A stretch of 64,000 nucleotides of DNA from Cryptomeria japonica (taxonomy: Eukaryota > Streptophyta > Pinopsida > Cupressales > Cupressaceae), in assembly GCF_030272615.1 (NCBI RefSeq), contig NC_081408.1, positions 340,410,793 through 340,474,792 on the forward strand. The letters run 5' to 3'. A program made the position numbers and the translations under genes. The notes beneath the pieces are model-generated. The model searched no databases, was not told the origin of the DNA, and worked only from the letters and a program-made list of their open reading frames with translations. Of the stretch, positions 22,729 through 32,299 are shown one piece after another (within the stretch, counting starts at the first letter, position 1; each line of letters opens with the position of its first letter).

Positions 22729-23907
22729 TGTTATTACTTATCAAATTGCCATTAGTTTCATATCCAAAGTCATACTATATATTCTAGTCGGTTAGTATTA
22801 CCGAATCATGCAGTTGGTACACACAGAGAAGTCAGTATGAACAGTCTAGTCGGTTACTGAAGAAAGTAGTCACAAAATGTAGTATTCACCGAGCTGTTTA
22901 CTGAGTAAAGTTTCATGGCTACCGAGTGGTAAAGTTAACTCACCAAGTTGATATTCACCAAGTGAAATGTTTTACCAGATACATTGAACCTGGACATGCA
23001 CATGAAAATGTGTTACAACATCGAGGCACATCTAACTATTTTTGCATTGGGAATTGCACTATGGGATTATGTATGATTACAAGGTCAATCTAACCAATGA
23101 GATATTTTGTTTAGTTATTCATTCGAAGAATCTTTTTAAAGATTGAAGCAATGAATCAGATCACCACTATAAGAGATCTATTTATACAACATGATTCTAG
23201 GGTTAGATATATGAGATGCAATAAGAGATAATAGAGTGTATGCATGAAGGAAGGCTATTATAGAGACACAGAGAGGTCACCGAGAAGGTTATCAATGAAC
23301 AGTCGAAGAACACAGTAAACATAAGGGTTTACCGAGTTTCATTATGGGTTACTGAGGTATGCTACAAGCTAGGTAATCTTATTCAGAGCAAATAGAATCT
23401 ACTTTAGCATTTCGGATGTAAAGTTGCAGATATTTGTAATGATTTTATTGTAATATTTTGAAGTTGTAAGAGAAATTTTTAATAGGGTAAAAGACTCTAA
23501 CCAAGTCTATAAATTGTAAAACATTTAACCAGGTGCTACACTTATATAGTGTTATAAAAATCCTTTAGGAAGGTAGATCTATCTGATCTTGATACTCCTA
23601 ACAAGGTAAGCTATTAGAAATAGCTAAATGTAGCTCCAACCGAGCATTCTTTATTATTACAGTAGTGAAGTTGTGGGTGCCATCCCCACCACAATTTTTC
23701 TCTCTAACCAAGAGTTTCTACGTGACCAAAATATATGTGTTATGGAATGAATCATGTATGATTGTTATCTATTGATTTTAGTTTTATTTTATGTTACTGC
23801 ACTATTTTGTTTATGCATAACAGTAAGGTTATTATCAAAGAAAAGTTTTGGAGTACTAATTTGCTCCTCCCCTCTCAGTACATTAGCTTTCTATATTGGG
23901 CCTAAGA
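22729..23907 (+). repeat. 5' LTR of nested element
   Basis: Repeats 29564-30727 with scattered differences, including about 15 extra bases near 22944. It ends CCTAAGA where the right copy ends CCTAACA, so the terminal dinucleotide is mutated here. The U3 holds many ACCGAG or TCGGT words on both strands. Confidence 0.95.
23179..23186 (+). promoter_or_regulatory. Candidate LTR TATA box, left copy
   Basis: TATTTATA in a conserved AGATCTATTTATACAACATG context. The right LTR has the identical box at 29999-30006. Suitable for starting the element RNA about 30 bases downstream; not demonstrated. Confidence 0.5.
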
Positions 23908-23908
23908 A

Positions 23909-23921
23909 TTGGTATTAGAGC
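23909..23921 (+). other. Primer-binding site, tRNA-iMet type
   Basis: TTGGTATTAGAGC lies one base after the LTR. It differs from the usual TGGTATCAGAGC by one C-to-T change. Confidence 0.85.
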
Positions 23922-23969
23922 TTGAATCTTGTTAAAGGGTTTAACTACCTAAAGAGAAAGATCTTAGCA

Positions 23970-25320
23970 ATGGAAGGCTACAAACAATCTCAGAGGATTG
24001 TGCATCTTCAAGAAGAGCTAGATAATGCGAATCAAGTGATTGCAGACATGTAGAGGCAAATGCAAAAATCTCTGAAAGTAAGGAGAAGATTATTTGATGA
24101 CTTGCAGGATTCTTAAGAGCTAGTAGAACAAATTGAGACATCATCTGAGAACAATATATCTGAAAAGACTGAAGAAATGATTGAATGTTGAAAGAAAAGA
24201 ACAAAGCATTGGCTGATCAACTAAAAGCAATGAAAAGAGAACATGAACATTTCAGTACACAAATGACTGAAAATCTAGATGCATTAAGGATAGCTGAGGA
24301 TAAAGCAAGAGATCTACAAAGAGAGAAACAACAACTTGAAGCTCTAGTATCTGATAAGGATGATGAAATCATAAGGTTAACTAGTATTCAACACAATATG
24401 GCAGATCAACTAGGTTATGCACATCATGAAGCAATTCTGAAGAATGATAAAAATCAATCATTGAAACTTGAAGTATCAAGGTTGACTGGTGAACTTGAAA
24501 CAAAAAGGAAATCCAAAGAATCATTGGAGAAAAGTTATGAAGTATCAAAGATGTTGGATGAGCAACTGAATACAAGAAGACTCTACAAAGATGGAGGACT
24601 CGGTTACAAAGGAAAAGACTCTACCGAGAAAGGAATTCATACTACCAAAGAGGAGAATCATCAAAACAAGCTAGAAAAAGGAATAACATCAAAAGGAAGA
24701 AGCCTATTTGCTACTACTGTGGAAATCAAGCTCATACTGCCAACATATGCCAGATCAGAAAAGGTAAGCAACCAAATATCTCTAAGTCCAATGGATATTG
24801 TTATAATTGCAATAAATATGGTCACACACCTAATCAATGTAGGACAAAATCTATTAACAACTATCAGAAGGCAAAATTCAAAGGGTTTTGTAAAAACTGC
24901 AATAGATATGGACATAGTACCGAGAAGTGCTGGTTTAAGCAAAAGAACTACATGAAGTATCCACACCGAGCAAACACTGGAGGTTACCAAACTCACACAA
25001 ATCCTTACCGACAATATGCAGCAGTACCATGGGATTACAATACAAGGATATGGTGTGAATGTTGTGGAAGATATGGACATATAAGTGCCAACTATTTTAT
25101 AAGATTTGGAATGAACAACCGGAGATCATGGAGAAATCCCGGTATGGCATGTTTTCATTGTCACAAAGCTGGACATTTAGCTAGAGATTGCAGAGATCAA
25201 CCAAGAAGAGACACTGAAGAGATTAAAGAAAAATTCAAGATGATTTGGAAAAAGAAAGAAATTATGTCTGATGAAGAAAGCACCTTACCTACCAAGTTAG
25301 GTGCACCTATTTCAAATTAG
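23970..25320 (+). pseudogene. gag: Coiled-coil gag with five CCHC zinc knuckles
   Basis: Starts at ATG 23970 (MEGYKQSQRIVHLQEELDNA). Stops at 24051 and 24114 and two frame changes (near 24180 and 24640-24700) break it. The first two thirds are charged heptad-rich sequence (24185-24575: LREKQQLEALVSDKDDE-like), probably a coiled coil. Then come five C-x2-C-x4-H-x4-C knuckles: 24709-24750, 24799-24840, 24889-24930, 25054-25095 and 25150-25191. The fourth has Tyr for its last Cys, a G-to-A change. One or two knuckles is usual for plant gag; five is unusual. No retrotransposon gag core was recognised by eye, so the gag call rests on position and knuckles. Confidence 0.8.
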
Positions 25321-25838
25321 TCAAGAAAATGTATGAAGGGACTGCATTCTTTAAAAGTTGAATCATAACAATTCCTATTCTATTATGTACAAAATTCAAA
25401 ATCTGCATAGTTAAGATGCAATTAGTCAGTTTATATACTATATAGGAAACCTGTCAAGTCGGTGTATACAGGAAACCTGTCAAGTCGGTTAATGAAGCTA
25501 AGTTGGGTACTCGGTGAAAACAAAAAATGGAGTAAATCAGTAAAAGGTGAACCGAGTGCATTTAATACCTTGACCTAACTTGCATGGAGCCCAATAAGGT
25601 ATTTTTGAGTACTTAAAAATGTTTTCGTGGTCATTTTCATTCACCCAAGTTTTCGAGAAGCAAAGTAGAGTGAATGATCAAACTTCATTCAGAGCGAATT
25701 TTGAGGTATTTACATCAATTTATTCACACTGTTTAGCTAGTTTCCGATCTAGTCAAATTGCTATTGTCTACCAAGTGTGAAGAGTTAATCACTTGTAAAC
25801 CCTAAGGATAACTTGTCGAATCTTACCCAATATCTACC
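25321..25838. other. Spacer between gag and ORF2, with a tandem duplication
   Basis: No gene. At 25444-25490 a unit of about 27 bases (AGGAAACCTGTCAAGTCGGT plus ending) is repeated twice. ACTCGGTGAA and ACCGAGTG words as in the LTR occur at 25508-25560. Confidence 0.6.
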
Positions 25839-28800
25839 ATGGTGCCCAAGATCCAAGACCCTATAGTTGTCCAAAATGTGGAGAAGCCCTTGCTGAAATA
25901 TTCCCTAACTCCTAAAGTTGCCTCAGAACCGGATGATAAAACTGCATTTTCACTCATCCCGGATTGAGTCTTGTTGGTAGAAGATGTCAGATTCTTTACC
26001 AAATTCCATGTTGAGGAACTCGGTCATGTAGAGATTAGTGACACATATGATGAATTGTGCATTGATGGAAAACTGGATAGCAAATTCGAGCATATCAGAA
26101 TCAAGGGATTAACTGAAGCCCTAGTCTATCCCCATGTGTTCAAACCCCAATGGGTTAAATTTGTATTGAGTAGAGTACATGATGATTTCATGTGGCTACA
26201 AGAGAAACCATTCAAGATCACGAAGGAAGTCATTCACCTGATCACCGGATATCCCATCTACGATCATGCTCGTGCACAGAAAATGATATCACAAAAGAAG
26301 CTAATCAGTCTTACCGGAGTAGAATCTGATTACCGAGGACTAAAATTGAATAATGTCACTGATGCTGAACTAAAATTTGCAATCAGAGTTATTGGTTACT
26401 ATTTCTTCCAATTTGCAAGGGAAAATAATGTACCATGTGCTGTAGTGGACCTGGCCTACAAAATAGTGAAGAAGGGAATGAAAGTAGACTTACGTGAAGT
26501 GCTACTAAAGAACTTGTTTGAGAACCTGAACACAATAAGGAAGCTAAAGAAGAACAACTCGGTAAACACACTAAAGTTTGGTTCACTACTTGTATGTATG
26601 TTTTTCTATTTTGAGAAGTTCTTTCTCTCAGTCGGTAAAGTAGTATGGGAGCTACGCCGACCTATCACCCATCAAATCAATGACTACATCAAGAAGTTAG
26701 GAGATAACTTTAATGATATCATGGATGATTACTTTAGCAAATTCCAAGAGAAAATGCACAATAGGTACAGGATCCCACCATAGCTGGTCAAAAAATACAA
26801 GGACAATATATGTTTTGAAGTCGACATTGAATATTGCTATGTAAATGTTGTTGAACCGAGGACTCAATCATTGCAACCAATGGGTTATGAAATTGATTAT
26901 GATATCACACAGCAACAAATTGATGCCTAACTATCATTGCCAAGGCATGCAACTGAACTAAGGTATGGAACCTATGAAGAGGTGAAGGAGAAAGTAAAAA
27001 TGAGCATTGTAGTTCCTAAGGCTACAAGAAAAGCTACAAAGATGATAAAGGCTTTATCTGAGAAATTCGGAGAAGAATCCTCCTCTACACCTGTCAAAGG
27101 CAATCTTGCCATTACTGAGGAAGAATCAAAAGCACAGGAGGCTGCAATAACATTGAGCACAGAGTTGCCAAAGGGAAAAGTTCTAAAAAGAAAGAAATAG
27201 GACATCACAAAGGCCCTACCAACTCCACCAACAAAGAGACCCAACACCAGAGCATGAGCTGCATCACCGAGCAAGAAACAAAAGATTGTTGCCATTCCTA
27301 AGGTAACTAAGACTTATAAGAAATCTACTCGAAGACTCATTTTGGCAAAAGAGTCGAGTGATACAGAGTCTGATGATGCAAACAAATTCTAGGTTCTGAA
27401 AAGCAAAAAGGTAAACATTCACAGTGTTGAAAACTTTTGTGCCAATCTTAAAGAATACAGTGGATTTACAGGATTTAGATATGTTAAGTATGAGTCTAGG
27501 AATAATGATGAGAAATGACAGATTGAAGAAGCTGTCATATGTACACTTCTGAAGTTTCGGTTAGCACCATTAGAACTAGCAAAGTCACTTCTGAGTGAAC
27601 TCTACTCACATATTGACAGCAGATGGAAATATGCAATGGATTTGGAGAGACAAATAAGAGAAATAATTCTAGTCCATCTATTTCCTGACATGTCTGTAGC
27701 TAAAATCAAGGAGCATTTATCCACATACAATTCAAAATTTCTTGTGAAACAAAGAGCCTTAAAATTGATGAAGGGGCTATATATTGATGTGGAAAATGAG
27801 ACTAAAGCCAAGTGGCAGGAGACCTTCAAACAAAAGGATGTTGGTGAACAATCTCAAATTGAAATCTTTGATGTTACTGAGCAAGATCCAGATGTCACCA
27901 AGCAAGGTCTAGACCCAGTTGACACTATACAAATTGATGAAGATGTAATGGATGAAGCAGCATCGGAGTAGGAAATGATTGAAGGCACCACTTATGCAAA
28001 ACTTGTCTCTAGTGAATCTGTCTTAGAACAAGTTTAGCCTTATCTGCCGGTGAAGCCACCAATCTCAACCAATACTCCCAAGGACACTGAGCAAGCTACC
28101 AAAGGCAACAAATCTGAAGTTGCAAGTGAAACAACCAAAGATCAAACATCTCAAGCTTAGACAAGCACTGCAAATATTATAGCTGATACCCCTAGCACCG
28201 AACCACCCAAAGACACTACAACTGCTATAGGAATAGACCAAAGTGTTGCATCTATTGAGCAACCTACCAAGGGTCAGCAAGCCTCACAAGCATTTGTCTT
28301 AGTGCCACAGATCAAAGGAAAATAGAAGAAGGTGAAAAAGCATGGTTTTAAATTTGACTTATCTAAACCAATCATGTTGCTCAATGTAGACATTTCCAAA
28401 TTGAAAGGGCAAGCACTCACTGAATTCGGTGAACTATGCAAAGCAAAGGCCGAACAAGAGAAGCAACTGGCCATACAGAAAAAGAACAAAGTACTTTAGA
28501 AGGTTAGGACACTACTCATAGAAATGCTACCATCAACAATAGTGTCAACCAATACAACCATCCATATTCAGTTGGATGAACTCCTTAATCAAATTGAAAC
28601 ATCTGGAGTTGATGCATCTGAGTACTTAAGCAAGCTCAAGGATAAAGAGCTTACAACAAAAATGATAGAGGAAGTACAAAAATCAATTACTGTTGGCAAG
28701 GTAAAACTTGTCAAATTCATTGCTGAGTTGTCCCCTCAACTCAAGCACATTCTTTATTTATTCTAGAAATTGTGTACATTTTCTTTATTTATTAAAGATA

Positions 28801-29207
28801 TCAAAAATAAAACTGATGCAATTGAGAAAGAGATCACCGATCTCTCATCCAAGTTGACCACTGAGCCTAATTTAGTTCAGAATTTTTACAAAAAGCTACA
28901 AGAACACATGGCTCAATAGTTAGAATTGAGAAATGAAGAGCATAAAATTAGGATGGACATAATGACCCTTCAAACATTATTCCTTCCTCATCTATCATCA
29001 GTACAGGGGCAACTCAATTGAGCTACAAGATTATCAACTACACAAGAGGGAAGCACTCTTGATGGCTTGATATCACTCTTATCTGATATTCAAGCACAAA
29101 ACACTCTTATGGAAAGTCTCAAGGACTCACTCTCAGTCACCCTCACCGACGCCTGGACCAAGTATAAGACTATTTTTTATCAGTTACAGCCTTAGGATGG
29201 AAATTAA
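25839..29207 (+). pseudogene. ORF2 of nested element: about 1,120 codons in one frame, function unknown
   Basis: From ATG 25839 to TAA 29205-29207 the frame never shifts, though 16 internal stops break it (11 TAG, 4 TGA, 1 TAA). Residues 40-315 look like a folded domain (KFHVEELGHVEI, WLQEKPFKITKEVIHLITGY, FARENNVPCAVVDLAYKIV) with a hydrophobic piece LLVCMFFYFEKFFLSVG. A Lys/Arg-rich linker follows (VLKRKK; SPSKKQK). A second compact region lies at about 27430-27860 (LLKFRLAPLELAKSLLSEL, LFPDMSVAKIKEHL), then a Thr/Pro-rich stretch and a helical, coiled-coil-like tail. I do not recognise it. A distant PMD or plant-transposase-like fold, or an env-like Sirevirus ORF, are possible but unsupported. 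No pol motif is present. Confidence 0.75.
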
Positions 29208-29221
29208 GTTTTTAATGTTTG

Positions 29222-29563
29222 TCAAAAAGGGGGAGTAATATTATGATACTACATAGAGGAAAGCCCAGCAAAGGGGGAGTAATTCTACACTTGGAGAGTA
29301 GTATAGTTTTGATAACACAATTTTGAGTATTGTATACAAGGGGAGTATACCGAGCAAAATATACAGAGCATTCAGAGCACACAAGTACAGAACATAACCA
29401 AATGTGCAAAATTCAGAGTTATGTACAGGATAATGAAAAGGGGAGTATATCTGCATATACTATTTTATTGACTATTGTACATATTGTCAAGTATATAGTT
29501 TTTGAGTTATGACTTTGTAAGTAGTTTTTGTCAAACATCTCAACTAATGTCAAAAGGGGAGAT
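29222..29563 (+). other. Series of polypurine tracts before 3' LTR
   Basis: AAAAAGGGGGAGTAAT (29225), AAAGGGGGAGTAAT (29269), AAGGGGAGTAT (29339), AAAAGGGGAGTATA (29437) and AAAAGGGGAGAT (29552) occur in 340 bp. The last abuts the LTR and is the likely working tract. Multiple tracts are a known Sirevirus feature. Confidence 0.7.
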
Positions 29564-30727
29564 TGTTACTACTTATCAAATTGCCATTAGTTTCATATCC
29601 AAAGTCATACTATATATTCTAGTCAGTTAGTATTACCGAATCACGTAGTCGGTGCACACAAAGAAGTCGGTATGAACAGTCTAGTCGGTTACTGAAGAAA
29701 GCAATCACAGAACACAGTATTCATCGAGTTGTATACCGAGTAAAGTTTCATGGCTACCGAGTGGTAAAGTTAACTCACCGAGTGAAACATTTTACCAAAT
29801 ACATTGAACCTGGACATGCACATGAAAATATGTTACAACATCAAGGCACATCTAACTGTTTTTGCATTGGGAATTGCACTATGAGATTGTGTATGATTAC
29901 AAGGTCAATCTAACCAATGAGATATTTTGTTTAGTTATTTGTTCGAAGAATCTTTTGTAAGATCAAAGCAATGAATCAGATCACCGCTGTAAGAGATCTA
30001 TTTATACAACATGATTCTAGGGTTAGATATATGAGATGTAATAAGAGATAACAGAGTGTATGCATGAAGGAAGACTGTTACAAAGACACAGAGAGGTCAC
30101 CGAGAAGGTTATCAGTGAACAGTCAAAGAACAAAGTAAACAAAAGGGTTTATCGAGTTTCATTATGGGTTACCGAGGTATGCTACAAGCTAGGTAATCTT
30201 ATTCAGAGCACATAGAATCTACTTTAGCATTTCAGATGTAAAGTTGCAGATATTTGTAATGATTTTATTGTAATATTTGAAGTTGTAAGAGAAACCTTTA
30301 ACAGGGTAAAAGACTCTAACCAAGTCTATAAATTGTAAATCCTTTAACCAAGTGCTACATTTATATAGTGTTGTAAAAATCCTTTAGTAAGGTAGATCTA
30401 ACTTGATCTTGATACTCCTAACAGGGTAAGCTATCAGAAATAGCTAAATGTAGCTCTAACCGAGTATTCTTTATTATTGCAGTAGTGAAGTTGTGGGTGC
30501 CATCCCCACCACAATTTTTCTCTCTAAGCAAGAGTTTCTGTGTGACCAAAATATATGTGTTATGGAATGAATCATGTATGATTGTTATGTATTGATTTTA
30601 GTTTTATTTTATGTTATTGCACTATTTTGTTTATGCATAATAGTAAGGTTATTATCAGAGAAAAATTTTGGAGTACTGATTCACCCCTCCCCTCTTAGTA
30701 CATTAGCTTTCTATATTGGGCCTAACA
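29564..30727 (+). repeat. 3' LTR of nested element
   Basis: Starts TGTTACTACTT and ends GGGCCTAACA. The TATTTATA box is at 29999-30006. Followed directly by the CTCTT duplication. Confidence 0.95.
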
Positions 30728-30732
30728 CTCTT
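30728..30732. other. Target-site duplication, right copy
   Basis: CTCTT, identical to 22724-22728. Confidence 0.92.
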
Positions 30733-31190
30733 AACGTTAATCAGTTTCATCGCTTTACATCAAGCAGATTATTCTTTTAAACTCAATTGAGGGTTTAAAA
30801 AGTATCTTCAATCACACACTCAATCTAAGAAGGTGTTTAGTTTCATCGCATCAAATCAAGCTAGATAGTTTATATTTACTCATCGTTTCTTGATCCATCA
30901 AGTTGAAGATCGATTGTATCTTCACTCATTATGTCTAGTTCAATCAAGTTCTAGATCACTAAGATCCACTTCTTAATCAATAAAGTTCAAGTTCGATATC
31001 TTTTCTCTCTATCATTCCTAGTTTAATCAAGTTTGGGATCAGTATCACTTTAATCAGACTATCTTCAACTTCATCACTTCAAATCAAGCTAAAACTTCAC
31101 TTTTTATCTAGTTCATGATCAATCAAGTTTAGAACTGGTATCTCCTAGACATCAACTATTCTTTGAACCAACACGCTACTCATGCATTAA
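30733..31190. repeat. Imperfect TTTCATCGCTTCAAATCAAG repeats, Tat-A 3' region
   Basis: Copies or parts of this word occur at about 30743, 30840 and 31070, and on the other side of the nested insertion at 22608 and 22678. Related AATCAAGTTTGGGATC pieces lie between. Non-coding, next to the 3' purine tract. Confidence 0.55.
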
Positions 31191-31206
31191 TTCAAAGAGG
31201 GGCAAA
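31191..31206 (+). other. Polypurine tract of Tat-A
   Basis: TTCAAAGAGGGGCAAA directly before the TGTAATACCC start of the 3' LTR. Confidence 0.85.
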
Positions 31207-32299
31207 TGTAATACCCTAAAAATGGTCACCTAAATGATGGGCCCCTAATCTCGACAACATCACCAAGGTCCTAACCAAAGGCAATTAAATAATTCTTTAG
31301 CACATAATTAATTCTTTAATCATTAAATATCACATTGCAAGTGAATTACTCAATATTAATTAAATATTTATTTAATTAATTAAATCATTCCAACAATATC
31401 ATTTTGATCAATTATCCTATTTAATTAATAAATTTGTCATTTAATCATGCAAAAAAGGAATTAATTTATTACAAAAGAGGAATTAATCTGAAAATAGAAT
31501 AAAAGAATTGAGAGAGAAATCAAACTTGAGATATTATTTCTTTTTCTAAATTGAGAACTTGAAATCAGAACAACAATTAAATTGAATTATTCTCTAAAAT
31601 TAGAACTCACAACTTTTCAGAAAAAGAAGTTCAGTTGCATTAAAAAGACTCTTTTCTTGAATAAATCAAAGAATTGTCTATTTTTATCACAAATGCATGG
31701 AATTAATTAATTCTTATTTCTAATGCAACTTGAACTTCCTATCTAAATGCATTTCAATTAAACTATAACTGGATTCTATCTCAAGGTTAACTGAACCTAA
31801 TTTCTCCATTATTTTCAATTAATCCTAAATTGAGCTTTTTTGTGATTCTCTATAAATTCAGGCTTCAACTCTCATTCAAAACACCCCAGATATTTTTGAG
31901 AACACACTTGGAGATTATTATTACACTAATTTTTCTCTAGAGTTATTGAATACATTGTACTTTTTTAGATTATTTGCATCCATATTTAGTTTATCCATTG
32001 TTGCTTGAATCCATTATTGATTGAATCATTATTATTTGAATTATTCATCCATCTTGCATCTATTTAGTTCAATATCATGTTCATATAGATTAAATCCTTT
32101 GTCTTGGTGTAGTCTAGTCACTGGTATTGCTTATAAAAATCTAAGAGCAATCTTATACTCGCATCTTTTAGAAGGAAATTAGTCGCTTTGTTATAGTTTA
32201 TTATTTATTGATTATTGATTTACTAACCATACATGTAATGACTTAATTGAAGTGTTGTGCTTGCAGCTATCAGACTTATTCCACTTTTTCACCCACACA
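31207..32299 (+). repeat. 3' LTR of Tat-A
   Basis: Copy of 7118-8222 with a short U3 deletion near 31425 and other small changes. Similarity stops at 32299/8222, which sets the LTR end. Confidence 0.93.
31851..31858 (+). promoter_or_regulatory. Candidate TATA box in Tat-A 3' LTR
   Basis: TATAAATT followed by CAGGCTTCAACTCTC. The left LTR has CATAAATT at the same place, which suggests decay of that promoter. Confidence 0.5.

Larger units (their letters stand above)
22729..30727 (+). mobile_element. Nested pol-less LTR retrotransposon, Sirevirus-like features
   Basis: An 8.0-kb unit with LTRs of about 1.17 kb, perfect 5-bp target duplication, tRNA-iMet-like primer site, a gag with five zinc knuckles and a long second ORF, but no protease, RT, RNase H or integrase motif anywhere in either strand. 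LTR ends TGTTA...CTAACA, and several GGGGAG-type purine tracts before the 3' LTR, recall Ty1/copia Sireviruses; this is inference. It fits a non-autonomous gag-bearing class (TR-GAG/LARD-like) that must borrow pol from a partner. It inserted into Tat-A after Tat-A itself had inserted. Confidence 0.88.
7118..32299 (+). mobile_element. Ty3/gypsy Tat-lineage element 'Tat-A' with nested insertion
   Basis: LTRs of about 1.1 kb (7118-8222 and 31207-32299) flank a tRNA-Lys-like primer site, a leader of about 2.1 kb, gag, protease, RT, RNase H, a second RNase H, integrase, an antisense PMD ORF and a purine tract. Removing the nested insert (22729-30727 plus one CTCTT) leaves about 17.2 kb, large but normal for Tat/Ogre-type elements. 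The second RNase H before integrase and the extra region after integrase are hallmarks of this lineage. Flanking 5-mers are GCAGC and ACAAC, which differ by two G-to-A steps, so a decayed target duplication is possible but not proven. Confidence 0.92.

Noticed and set aside
25971-26783. Naming the ORF2 N-terminal domain as PMD or transposase
   Set aside because: The WLQEKPFKITKEVI region loosely recalls such plant domains, but no defining motif can be confirmed by eye.
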